Origin: Acetobacteraceae bacterium
GTDB taxonomy: Bacteria; Pseudomonadota; Alphaproteobacteria; Acetobacterales; Acetobacteraceae
Direction of reading: 5' to 3'
NCBI GenBank assembly: GCA_019750465.1
Contig: JAIEOP010000501.1
Coordinates: 1 to 34,595, forward strand
Length of the DNA stretch: 34,595 nt
The notes beneath the pieces were generated by a model. The model was not told the DNA's origin. It was given only the letters and a program-made list of their open reading frames with translations, and did not search any database. Positions 16,060-25,710 of this stretch are shown here, in pieces. The translations under genes were made by a program, and so were the position numbers. Each line of letters begins with the position of its first letter. Positions within the stretch are counted from its first letter, which is position 1.

Positions 16060-16060
<1 letters not shown>
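14403..16060 (+). pseudogene. Sensor histidine kinase interrupted by a -1 frameshift in the HAMP region
   Basis: The first frame (14403 to about 15077, 225 codons) has TM1 (residues 5-26), a periplasmic helical domain and TM2 (about 186-213), ending LRELESA at the start of a HAMP domain. The protein then continues in another frame: VRAGDFARRADVGRGGHEFARVAASFNAM (HAMP), coiled coil, H box ADISHELRTPLTVI, N box (LLDNAIRYSRPGG), and G boxes (ADHGIGIDPEDLPHVFDRFYRG, GSGLGLPLA), ending at 16060. Adding one G after 15077 gives a perfect HAMP join (SAAQAVRAGDF), so one base appears lost. It may be a true null allele or a sequencing error. The intact gene would encode about 552 aa and pair with the adjacent regulator. 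Confidence 0.85.
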
Positions 16061-16791
<731 letters not shown>

Positions 16792-16835
16792 CCGCCGCGC
16801 GCCGCCATCCGGGATCCGCTCGGGCTCGGTATGCC

Positions 16836-17597
16836 CTATGCCCGCGGCTCCGGCGTGCGGTCCGGCACCGGGCCCATCAGCCCGAGATCGAGCGCCGCCC
16901 GCCAGGCCCGCGCGGCCAGGCCCTCGGTCCCGAGCAACGCTGCGACGCGGGCGCGGGTGGCGGGCTGCGCGAGCAGGCGCTCCAGCACCGCGGCGTCGTC
17001 CGGCGCGGGCAGGGCAGGGATCACCGGCGCATCGCGCGGCGGCGCCAGGTCCAGCAGCAGCCGCTGCAGCACGCCCGTGTCGCAGGGCGCCAGCGCGCCG
17101 CAGGTGAGGCCGAAGCCCGTGCCCTCCGGAAAGGCCAGCCGTGCCGCGACGCCGGCGCCCGGCGCGGCCTGGGCAAGGCCGGTATCCATCACCCAGGCCT
17201 CGGTCGCCGCGCCCGCCATGGGCACGAGGCGCACGCCGCCTGCCGGGTGCGGACCGAGCACGCGCCACAGGCCGAAGCGCGCGGCGGCGAGCGCGGCGAG
17301 CATGACGGCGTCGTCGCTGCCCGGCGCCGGCGCCGCGGCCCGCGCCTGCCGTTCCAGGGCCGGGCCGTGCCCACCCACGGGCTCGAAGACCCCGAGATCC
17401 ATCAGCAGCGCGAATTGCGCCTCGTCGCCCGGCTTGGCCTGCCTGCCGTCCCAGAGGCCGAGCGCGCGGGCCTGGGAGGCGACGCTGGCGAGCGGGATGC
17501 GGTTGGCCGCGCCGGAGAGGATGCGCTGCCGCGCCGCGGCGAGGCGCCGGTAGGCGAGAAGCGGCGGCGCATCGGCGAGCGGGGTTTCGTCGGTCAC
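16836..17597 (-). CDS. Uncharacterised 253-aa protein coupled to Ldh-type dehydrogenase
   Basis: I do not recognise a family. The protein is Ala/Leu-rich, has no signal peptide or clear membrane span, and has ordinary protein-like order (LASVASQARALGLWDGRQ, LMDLGVFEPVGGHGPALERQ). The GTG start at 17597 overlaps the stop codon of the dehydrogenase gene as GTGA, which decides the start and indicates co-translation. It converges with the response regulator gene, 44 bases apart. A helical, regulator-like or accessory role is possible but not shown by any motif. Confidence 0.75.
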   Translation of the reverse strand: MTDETPLADAPPLLAYRRLAAARQRILSGAANRIPLASVASQARALGLWDGRQAKPGDEAQFALLMDLGVFEPVGGHGPALERQARAAAPAPGSDDAVMLAALAAARFGLWRVLGPHPAGGVRLVPMAGAATEAWVMDTGLAQAAPGAGVAARLAFPEGTGFGLTCGALAPCDTGVLQRLLLDLAPPRDAPVIPALPAPDDAAVLERLLAQPATRARVAALLGTEGLAARAWRAALDLGLMGPVPDRTPEPRA

Positions 17598-18685
17598 GGC
17601 CGGTTCGGCACCGCCACCCCGAGCGTCTGCGCGCATTCAAGGATGGAGGCCCAGGTATCGGGCTGCAGCGGCAGGCCGTTCTTCAGGCGCTCGGCGCGCA
17701 GCCGTGCCTCGGGCTCGCCTGGCGCCAGCACCTCGCCGCCGGGCGTGGCGGGCGTGCAGGACTTCACCCAGGCGACGTAGTCCCCTGCGACGCGCCTGAA
17801 CTCCGCCTCCGTGCCGAAATGCCGCGGCGAGATGAAGATGGAGAGCATGCCGTTGGCGATGCGCCCGCGCGCCTGCACCGGGCCGGAGGTGCCGCCGCCG
17901 GTGAAGGCGCCGGCCAGCAGCTCGCACATGAAGGCCAGGCCGCTGCCCTTGTGGTCGCCGAAGGCGCGGATGGCGCCGAGCCCGTTCGCCGGGCTGCGCG
18001 GCCCGACCCGCTCGTAGGGGCCATACAGCGTGTGCGGGTCGCCGGAGAGCGTGCCGTCGGGCTCGATCAGCGCGTCGGGCGGCAGGGGCTTGCCGCCATT
18101 GGAGGCGACGAGGACCTTGCCCTCGGCGACGTGGGAGGTGGCGAAGTCCAGCACCACCGGCGGGTCGGTGGGCACGCCGACGGAGAAGGGCGCCGTCGAG
18201 AAGCGCCGCTCCGTGCCGCCGAAGGGCGCCACGAGCACGGAGCCCGCGACGTTGACGAAGTGGATGGAGATCAGCCCCGCGGCGATCGCCTGCTCGGAAT
18301 AGCTGCCGACGCGGCCGATGTGCCCGGCGTTGCGCAGCGCGATCACCGCCGTGCCGTGCTTTTCCGCGCGCTCGATGCCGAGGGCGGTGGCCTGCGGCGC
18401 GACCGTCTGGCCGAAGCCCCACCTGCCGTCGAGCAGCGCGAAGGCGCCGCCATCGGTGACGACGTCGGCCTGCTGGCCGGCGACGACATGGCCGGCCTGC
18501 TGCCACTCCACGTAGCGCGGCACGCGGACGACGCCGTGGCTGTCATGCCCGGCCAGGTTGGCGCCGAGCAGGTGGTGCGAGATGCGCGCGGCCTCGTCGC
18601 GCGCGCAGCCGCTGGCGGCGAAGATGTCGGTGATCAGCGCGTCGAGGGTGGGCGCGGCGATCAGGATGGGAGCGTTCGTGTCCAT
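17594..18685 (-). CDS. Ldh-family NAD(P)-dependent 2-hydroxyacid dehydrogenase (malate/L-lactate/ureidoglycolate type)
   Basis: This 363-aa enzyme belongs to the type-2 malate/L-lactate dehydrogenase family, which oxidises 2-hydroxyacids or reduces 2-oxoacids with NAD(P) and has no Rossmann fold. Visible signatures are the catalytic-His region GHDSHGVVRVPRYV (around residue 50), the nucleotide-binding RNAGHIGRVGSYSEQA, and the conserved segment FGDHKGSGLAFMCELLAG. The exact substrate cannot be read from the sequence. ATG 18685 (MDTNAPIL) fits the family length; no Shine-Dalgarno precedes it, and the codon lies in a 9-bp inverted repeat. It overlaps the downstream unknown gene by 4 nt. Confidence 0.9.
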   Translation of the reverse strand: MDTNAPILIAAPTLDALITDIFAASGCARDEAARISHHLLGANLAGHDSHGVVRVPRYVEWQQAGHVVAGQQADVVTDGGAFALLDGRWGFGQTVAPQATALGIERAEKHGTAVIALRNAGHIGRVGSYSEQAIAAGLISIHFVNVAGSVLVAPFGGTERRFSTAPFSVGVPTDPPVVLDFATSHVAEGKVLVASNGGKPLPPDALIEPDGTLSGDPHTLYGPYERVGPRSPANGLGAIRAFGDHKGSGLAFMCELLAGAFTGGGTSGPVQARGRIANGMLSIFISPRHFGTEAEFRRVAGDYVAWVKSCTPATPGGEVLAPGEPEARLRAERLKNGLPLQPDTWASILECAQTLGVAVPNRP

Positions 18686-18707
18686 GGACGAGGGTTTCCG
18701 TCCATGG
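18682..18707 (-). promoter_or_regulatory. Inverted repeat covering the start codon of the Ldh-type gene
   Basis: CCATGGACG and CGTCCATGG form a perfect 9-bp stem with an 8-base loop in the mRNA. The proximal arm contains the assigned ATG (18685-18683); the distal arm holds a second, out-of-frame ATG. It could limit translation initiation; there is no direct evidence. Confidence 0.4.
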
Positions 18708-18765
18708 CGCGGCGTTGTCCAGGCTCTTTCCCGCCGATCCCCTTTCGGTAGCGGCAGCAGGCCGC

Positions 18766-19350
18766 TCAGCGGCGGCGGCGGGCCAGCAGTCCCAGTCCGA
18801 GCATCGACGTGGCAAGCAGCGCCGCAGTGGCGGGCTCCGGTACGGTCTGGACGGAGAAGTTGGCGATGCTGGTCGGGCCGGTGGGGATGCCGCCGACCAG
18901 CAGCATGTCGATCCCCGTCGCCGCGACGGCGAGCGTGCTCTGCTGCGGCGGTCCGACCATGACGGTGCACGCATAGTAGAAGCCGGGAGGCAGGGGCGGG
19001 CAGCCGGCCGGCGGCGCGGGAACGACAGGCGCGATGAAGTCGCCGCCGAGATAGGCGATGCCCGCCAGGATGGGGTCCGCGAAGGAAAAGGTGAACGGCA
19101 GGCCGAACTGGTAGGTGAGCAGCCCGCCCGGCGGCAGGCCGGTGACGTTGTCGAGCGTGATGGTCACGCCGGCATCGCTGAAATCCACCGTGTAGGGACG
19201 GGAGAACGCGCCGCTGATCGTGCCGCTGAACTCCACGCCCTGGCCGATCGTGGCGGTCACCCCGCCCAGCGTCACGCTCTGCCCTATCAATCCGGCCGCG
19301 GCAGGCTGGGCGGCGAGGAGGAGGACCGTGAGGGTCAGCGGCAGGCGCAT
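18766..19350 (-). CDS. PEP-CTERM sorting-domain protein
   Basis: This 194-aa secreted protein has a signal peptide (MRLPLTLTVLLLAAQPAAAG) and a C-terminal exosortase target: VPEP at residues 170-173, a hydrophobic helix (ALLATSMLGLGLLA) and a terminal RRRR. The region between is beta-rich, with many Thr, Val and Gly residues and two Cys near the middle (GCPPLPPGFYYACTV). In this family exosortase EpsH/XrtA cleaves at PEP and anchors or releases the protein, usually with exopolysaccharide or biofilm matrix. No exosortase gene lies in this window. ATG 19350 has GGAG eight bases before it. Confidence 0.9.
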   Translation of the reverse strand: MRLPLTLTVLLLAAQPAAAGLIGQSVTLGGVTATIGQGVEFSGTISGAFSRPYTVDFSDAGVTITLDNVTGLPPGGLLTYQFGLPFTFSFADPILAGIAYLGGDFIAPVVPAPPAGCPPLPPGFYYACTVMVGPPQQSTLAVAATGIDMLLVGGIPTGPTSIANFSVQTVPEPATAALLATSMLGLGLLARRRR

Positions 19351-19412
19351 GGCAGGCTCCGATCCGGTTGGTACCTGATCGTAGCGTCCTGCCCCTCACG
19401 GCGCCAGCAGCG

Positions 19413-20516
<1,104 letters not shown>

Positions 20517-20582
20517 GCCTGTCCGTTTCCCCTTGATGCGTGCGCCACGCGGCCCGCCCGGCGAGGGGCGGCCGCGGCGCCT

Positions 20583-21488
20583 CTAGCCCTTCGTCGCGCC
20601 GGCGGTCAGGCCGGCGATGTAGTAGTCCATCAGGAAGGCATAGACGAGCAGCGGCGGCAGCGCCGCCATCAGCGCGCCGGCCATGATCTTGCCCCAGACG
20701 AAGGTGTCGCCGCGGATCAGGTCGGAGACGATGCCGGTGGTCAGCACCATCTGCTCCGAGCTGACCAGGAAGGCCATGGGATAGAGGAACTGCGCCCAGC
20801 TCACCGTGAAGGCGAAGATCGTCGCCGCCAGGATGCCGGGCAGCGCCACCGGGATGAAGATCTTCCACAGCATCTGGAAATGGTTCGCCCCGTCGATCAG
20901 CGCGGCCTCATCGAGCTCCTTCGGGATGGAGGAGAAGTAGCCGATCATGATCCAGGTGCAGAACGGCACCGTCAGCGTCGGGTAGATCAGCACCATGGCC
21001 CAGAGGTTGTTGTACATCCCGATGCCGCCGATGATCTGGAACAGCGGGATGAACAGCAGCGTCTCCGGCACCAGGTACGTCAGGAAGACCCCGGTGGCCA
21101 GCACGCCGCTGCCCCAGAACCGCATGCGGCTCAGCGAGAAGGCCGCCAGGATGGAGATCACCATGGTGATCGCCACCACGCAGGCGGTCACGATGATCGA
21201 GTTGCGGAAGTGCAGCAGGTAGTTGCCCTCGGTCAGCAGCTCCCAGTAATTCTGCAGCGTCGGCCTGGTCACGATCCAGGGGTTGCCGCTCAGGTCGGCG
21301 ATCTCGGCGCTGCTCTTGAGGCTGGTGATCAGCATGTACACCGGCGGCAGCAGGAAGAAGACGACGAACACCGCCAGCGCGATATAGGCGCCGATCAGCA
21401 CCCGGCGCCGTTCCGCCCGGATGCTGCCGACCTTCTGGTAGGTGGCCGAGGCGGTCGCGCCCCCGGTGGCGAAGCTTGCGCCGCTCAT
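20583..21488 (-). CDS. Sugar ABC transporter permease, MalG type
   Basis: This 301-aa inner-membrane protein has about six transmembrane helices, the first at about 30-52 (VLIGAYIALAVFVVFFLLPP). The cytoplasmic EAA loop that contacts the ATPase reads DEAALIDGANHFQMLWKIFIPVALPG. Size and layout fit the second CUT1 permease (MalG/UgpE). It starts three bases after the stop of the other permease, so the two are probably made in equal amounts. Confidence 0.94.
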   Translation of the reverse strand: MSGASFATGGATASATYQKVGSIRAERRRVLIGAYIALAVFVVFFLLPPVYMLITSLKSSAEIADLSGNPWIVTRPTLQNYWELLTEGNYLLHFRNSIIVTACVVAITMVISILAAFSLSRMRFWGSGVLATGVFLTYLVPETLLFIPLFQIIGGIGMYNNLWAMVLIYPTLTVPFCTWIMIGYFSSIPKELDEAALIDGANHFQMLWKIFIPVALPGILAATIFAFTVSWAQFLYPMAFLVSSEQMVLTTGIVSDLIRGDTFVWGKIMAGALMAALPPLLVYAFLMDYYIAGLTAGATKG

Positions 21489-21491
21489 CTG

Positions 21492-22436
21492 CTACAGCCC
21501 TTCCTTGGTGCGCTGGTTCACGCCGCGCAGGATCAGCACCGCGAACACCGCCAGCAGCGGGAACATGAACAGCGACACCGCCGCGCCCAGCGGGATGTCG
21601 CCGGACTGGATGCCGACCTGGAAGGCGTAGGTGCCGAACAGGTGCGTCCTGTCCTGCGGGCCGCCATTCGTGAGGATCCGCACGATGTCGAAATTCGCGA
21701 AGGTGACGATCAGGCTGAACAGCACGGTGATGGAGATGATGTTGCGCATCATCGGCAGGGTGACGTAGCGCAGCTTCTGGATGCCCGTGGCGCCATCGAT
21801 CGCCGCCGCCTCGTACAGCTGGTCCGGCACCGACTTCAGCGCCGCCAGGTACATGATCATGAAGAACGGCGCGCCGTACCAGGTGTTCACCAGGATCACC
21901 GCGAAGCGCGCCCAGCCGGCATCGCCGAGCCAGGGGACCGGCCCGGCGCCGAACACCGCCAGCATCCAGTTGAACGCGGAATAGGAGGGGTCGAACAGCC
22001 ACCACCAGGCGAGCGTCGAGACCGCCGGCGGGATCACCCAGGGCACCAGCAGCATGCCCCGCCACTTGCGCTGCCCCTTGGCGGGCAGCGCGTGCAGCAC
22101 ATGCGCCAGCACGAAGCCGATCAGCGCCTTGGCGATCACCGCCGTCACCGCGAACAGCACGGACTGGAAGATCACCAGCTGGAAGGTCTCGCGCCCCAGC
22201 AGGAAGGTGAAGTTGTCGATGCCGACGAAGCGCGTCATGCGCTTGTTCAGCATCGACAGCTCGATGGCGTAGAAGAACGGGTAGATCACCAGCCCGGCGA
22301 TCACCGCCAGCAGCGGCAGCGCCATCAGGAAGGCGAGCGTCGATCGCCGCCGCGCCATGCGCTTCAGCGTGCCGGTGCGGGGCTGCCCAGCCGTCGCGGG
22401 CACCCTGCCCGCCGCGATGGCGCTGCCATCGGCCAT
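21492..22436 (-). CDS. Sugar ABC transporter permease, MalF/UgpA type
   Basis: This 314-aa inner-membrane protein has about six helices, beginning with STLAFLMALPLLAVIAGLVI, and an EAA loop YEAAAIDGATGIQKLRYVTLPMM. It is the size of UgpA-like CUT1 permeases rather than the longer MalF. ATG 22436 is preceded by GGGAGGG at good spacing. It follows the receptor gene by about 70 bases and abuts the MalG-type gene. Confidence 0.94.
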   Translation of the reverse strand: MADGSAIAAGRVPATAGQPRTGTLKRMARRRSTLAFLMALPLLAVIAGLVIYPFFYAIELSMLNKRMTRFVGIDNFTFLLGRETFQLVIFQSVLFAVTAVIAKALIGFVLAHVLHALPAKGQRKWRGMLLVPWVIPPAVSTLAWWWLFDPSYSAFNWMLAVFGAGPVPWLGDAGWARFAVILVNTWYGAPFFMIMYLAALKSVPDQLYEAAAIDGATGIQKLRYVTLPMMRNIISITVLFSLIVTFANFDIVRILTNGGPQDRTHLFGTYAFQVGIQSGDIPLGAAVSLFMFPLLAVFAVLILRGVNQRTKEGL

Positions 22437-22506
22437 TCCGGTATCCCTCCCAGTAGCGTCCCGGCCGCCGCGCCGCGGCCGGGGTCACAGGATCAGTCGC
22501 GCGCCG

Positions 22507-23868
22507 TCAGCGCCTGAAGCCCTCGAGCTCGCGCTCCGCCCAGGCGAAAACGCGATCGACCGGCTCCTTGTTCTGCACCATGCGCGCGATCATCTTCGTC
22601 TGCAGGCCCTGGTTGTAGATCTGCACCGCGATCTCCGGCGGCGCCGGCGAGATCGCGATATAGGGCGTGGCGTTGTGGTGCGGCTTCACCGGGTAGTTGA
22701 ACACGGTGCCGCGCGGCGGGCCCACCGTGGACCAGGTGTCGAGGTCGGTGAGCGAGGCGAAGGGCGGGATGTCGTAGCCGTCCGAGGCCTCCACCATCTT
22801 CGCCACCTGCTCGCGCTGCGACAGGTGCTCCAGCAGCCCCTTCGCCGCCGACTTGGCACGGCTGAAGTTCCAGATGCCCCAGAAGAAGTTCAGGTGCGGC
22901 ACGAAGTGGCCGGCGGGCCCCATCGGGCTCGGGTGGTGCCAGGTCTGCTCGGCCACCTGCAGCGCGTCGCGCTTGGCCACCGCCCAGGCCGAGGGCGGGT
23001 TGAAGATCAGCGCGGTGCGGCCGGAGATCAGCGCGCGGTTGTTGGTGGCGTCGTCGGCGGCGAACATCTCGTTCGGGATGTGCTGGAACAGCCGGGCGAA
23101 GTAGTCCATCACCTGGCGCGCCTTGTCGTTGTTGCGCAGCGTGGTGTTGCCGCGCGCATCGACCATCTCGGCGCCGTAGCAGCGCCACACCGCGCCGACC
23201 CAGTCCACCGCGTCCGAGAAGGTGCCGCAGGGCAGGGCGAAGGGCACGCCGGCCTTGTTGCACTTGTCGGCGGCCGTCAGGAAGTTTTCCCAGGTCCAGG
23301 TGTCGGCGCCGGGGCCGAGGCGTGTCTCGGCCGGGTACATCGCCTGCACGTCGATGCCGGCGTGCTGCTTCATCAGGTCCATGCGCGTCGCCGCGCCCTT
23401 GTACTGGCTGCCCGAGGTCGCCGGCACCGCGGCCCAGCGCCCGCCCGTCTTGCCGAGGTATTCGGAGGCCGGGTTGACCGCGCCGTAGCGCCCGATCAGC
23501 CGCCCCATCACGTCATCGACCGGCTCCAGCATGCGGGCATGCTCGGACACCAGCCAGGTGGCCATGGCGATGATGTCGTGGCCCTGCCGCGCCTGCGCCT
23601 CGGCGGCGATGGTCAGCAGCAGCTTGTTGCCGGTGGAGGTGATGAAATCCATCTGCACGTCGACGCGGTTGGCCTGCGCCCAGGCATTGACGATCTGGCG
23701 CGTCGCCTCGTTGCCGGTCGGCACCCAATGGTCCCAGAACCCGACCGCCAGCCGCCCGCCCGTGCCCTGGGCGTGCACCATGGGCGCCGAGAGGCCCGTC
23801 GCGCCGGCGGCGATCACGCCGGCGCCGCTGCGCAGCACGCCGCGCCGCGTCATGCCATTCCCTGCCAT
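22507..23868 (-). CDS. ABC transporter extracellular solute-binding protein (family 1, Tat signal)
   Basis: This 453-aa receptor starts with a twin-arginine signal (TRRGVLRSGAGVIAAG, cleavage near MVHAQ). The mature part has the family-1 sugar-binder look (LAVGFWDHWVPTGNEATRQIVNAWAQ). A family-1 (CUT1-like) role fits the two permeases and the MalK-type ATPase that follow. The ligand is not identifiable; oligosaccharides, polyols or glycerol-phosphate compounds are usual for the class. Three in-frame ATGs lie at 23877, 23868 and 23853; GGGAGG is nine bases before 23868, so I use that one. Confidence 0.92.
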   Translation of the reverse strand: MAGNGMTRRGVLRSGAGVIAAGATGLSAPMVHAQGTGGRLAVGFWDHWVPTGNEATRQIVNAWAQANRVDVQMDFITSTGNKLLLTIAAEAQARQGHDIIAMATWLVSEHARMLEPVDDVMGRLIGRYGAVNPASEYLGKTGGRWAAVPATSGSQYKGAATRMDLMKQHAGIDVQAMYPAETRLGPGADTWTWENFLTAADKCNKAGVPFALPCGTFSDAVDWVGAVWRCYGAEMVDARGNTTLRNNDKARQVMDYFARLFQHIPNEMFAADDATNNRALISGRTALIFNPPSAWAVAKRDALQVAEQTWHHPSPMGPAGHFVPHLNFFWGIWNFSRAKSAAKGLLEHLSQREQVAKMVEASDGYDIPPFASLTDLDTWSTVGPPRGTVFNYPVKPHHNATPYIAISPAPPEIAVQIYNQGLQTKMIARMVQNKEPVDRVFAWAERELEGFRR

Positions 23869-23966
23869 CCTGTTCATCCTCCCATGCCGAGGCGGGCTGG
23901 CCCGCCGGGGTCGCCATTTGGTCCGGTTTTTCGCGCCGCGTCGAGGGGGATCGGACACGCTGCGCC

Positions 23967-23991
23967 GAAACGTGCCCCGCGCAGCCCCGTT
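23967..23991 (+). promoter_or_regulatory. Candidate EcfG-type promoter before the stress-type gene
   Basis: GAAAC (23967-23971) is followed after 16 bases by CGTT (23988-23991), one mismatch from GGAAC-N16/17-CGTT. It lies 61 bases upstream of the start of a YflT-like gene and points the right way. Chance matches are possible. Confidence 0.45.
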
Positions 23992-24052
23992 GTGCCCAGG
24001 CACCGCCCGGACCTCCCGGTGCGGCAGGCGGAATGGAAAGGCATGCAGTGGC

Positions 24053-24439
24053 ATGGCGCACGCAACGGTCACCGGCCTGTTCGACAGCCGCGCGGCGGCG
24101 GAACGGGCCGTCGAGCACATGGTCCAGCATCACGGCATCGCGCGCGAGGCGGTGCGCGTCCATGCCGCGGGGGAGGCGAACGTCACGGCCGGCACGCATG
24201 AGCGCCGCAGTGAGGACCATCACGGTTTCGTCCCGCCGGAGGGCGAGGGGGGGACGCCAGCCGGCCTGTCCGCAGCGCTGCCCGATGACGGGCGCGCCGC
24301 CTTGGCCCGGGCGATGCCCGGGGCCGGCATCATGGTGACGGCGGAGGTGCCGGAGGGGCAGCGCGAGGACGCGCTGCGCTCCCTCACCGAGAACGGCGCC
24401 GTCGAGGTGGCCATGGCCGGGTCCGCGCCGGGCCGCTGA
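24053..24439 (+). CDS. Small stress-type protein (general stress 17M/YflT-like domain)
   Basis: This 128-aa soluble protein opens with VTGLFDSRAAAERAVEHMV...GIAREAVRVHAAGE and closes with AGIMVTAEVPEGQREDALRSLTENGAVEV. That is a ferredoxin-like beta-alpha-beta pattern seen in YflT-type general stress proteins and in many small stress-linked proteins of alphaproteobacteria. The middle is His/Glu-rich (HERRSEDHHGF). The molecular function of the family is unknown. ATG 24053 is preceded by GGAAAGG at slightly long spacing. It diverges from the ABC importer and has an EcfG-like promoter candidate. Confidence 0.72.
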   Translation: MAHATVTGLFDSRAAAERAVEHMVQHHGIAREAVRVHAAGEANVTAGTHERRSEDHHGFVPPEGEGGTPAGLSAALPDDGRAALARAMPGAGIMVTAEVPEGQREDALRSLTENGAVEVAMAGSAPGR

Positions 24440-24594
24440 GCGCCATGTGAGGCCATGCGCTTTCGCGCCGCCGCGTTCCCACCGGGAAGGGCGGCCAGCG
24501 CGGCGATTTCCGGGCGCCGGTCGGCCGGGCGCCGAGGGTGGGCGCCTCCCGGCCGGCTTGCGGCGTCGGCCCTGGAGCGCAACCATGCGCCCCC

Positions 24595-25710
24595 ATGCAC
24601 ACCCAGCGCTTCGAGGCCGTCGTCATCGGCGCCGGCATGGCCGGGGCCACGGCCGCCGCGCACCTTGCCGCCACCCGGCCGCGCCTGGCGCTGCTGGAGG
24701 CGGAGGAGAGCGCCGGCTACCACGCCACCGGGCGCTCCGCCGCGCTGTGGATCCTCAACTACGGGCCGCCCGATGCGCGGGCGCTGTCCGGCGCCTCGCG
24801 CGCCTTCCTCGAGTCGCCGCCGCCCGGCTTTGCGGCGGCGCCGCTGACGCGCAGGCGCGCGGTGGTCTATCTCGCGCCCGAGGCGCAGCGCGCCCGGCTG
24901 GACGCCATGATCGCCGGCGGCGAGGGGCTGGTGCCGCTGCCGGTCGGGGAGGTCGCCGCGATGGTGCCGGTGCTGCGGCCCGGCTACGCCGTCGCCGCCG
25001 CCATCGCGCGCGACGCCTTCGACATCGACGTGGCCGCGCTGCACGGGGGCTTCCTGCGCCAGCTCCGCGCCCGCGGCGGCACGCTGGCGCTGCGCCACCG
25101 GGCCGGGCGGATCTGGCGGGACGCAGGGCTGTGGCATGCCGAGACGAACGCTGGCGCGGTGTTCAGCGCCCCGGTCATCGTCGATGCCGCCGGCGCCTGG
25201 GGCGACGCGGTGGCGCGCCTGGCCGGCGTCCGGCCGCTCGGCCTGCAGCCGAAGCGGCGTACCGCGCTGATCGTCGATCCCGGCCCGCATGACTGCTCCG
25301 GCTGGCCGCTGCTCGGCGATGCGGACCATACCTGGTACGTGCGGCCGGAGGCGCGGCGCAAGCTGATGGTCTCGCCCGCCGACGAGACCGGCAGCGACCC
25401 CTGCGACGCGCAGCCCGAGGAGATCGACGTGGCGCTGGCGGTGGAGCGCATGCAGGCCGCGCTCGACATCCCGGTGCGGCGCGTGGAGCATCGCTGGGCG
25501 GGCCTGCGCACCTTCACGCCGGACCGCAGCCTCGCCATCGGCGAGAGCGAGGCGCCCGGCTTCTTCTGGATGGTCGGGCAGGGCGGCTACGGCATCCAGA
25601 CCGCGCCGGCGGCGGGGCGGCTGCTGGCCGACCTGGTGGATGGCCGCGCGCCGGAGGCGGCGCTGGCGCGCATCGTCGCCGGGGTGGATCCGCGGAGGTT
25701 TGCGCCATGA
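24595..25710 (+). CDS. FAD-dependent oxidoreductase, DAO family (D-amino-acid/glycine oxidase-like)
   Basis: This 371-aa flavoenzyme has the ADP-binding motif VVIGAGMAGATAA near residue 9, the adenine-binding acidic end (LALLEAE), the second FAD contact (VIVDAAGAWGDAVA) and a C-terminal FAD motif (WMVGQGGYGIQTAPAAGRLLAD). The family oxidises the C-N bond of amino acids or amines. It shares an ATGA overlap with the next gene, a PLP-dependent deaminase-like enzyme, which suggests joint catabolism of an amino acid. The start at 24595 gives the minimal N-terminus before the FAD motif; GGAG is 18 bases upstream, so the ribosome site is weak. Confidence 0.9.
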   Translation: MHTQRFEAVVIGAGMAGATAAAHLAATRPRLALLEAEESAGYHATGRSAALWILNYGPPDARALSGASRAFLESPPPGFAAAPLTRRRAVVYLAPEAQRARLDAMIAGGEGLVPLPVGEVAAMVPVLRPGYAVAAAIARDAFDIDVAALHGGFLRQLRARGGTLALRHRAGRIWRDAGLWHAETNAGAVFSAPVIVDAAGAWGDAVARLAGVRPLGLQPKRRTALIVDPGPHDCSGWPLLGDADHTWYVRPEARRKLMVSPADETGSDPCDAQPEEIDVALAVERMQAALDIPVRRVEHRWAGLRTFTPDRSLAIGESEAPGFFWMVGQGGYGIQTAPAAGRLLADLVDGRAPEAALARIVAGVDPRRFAP

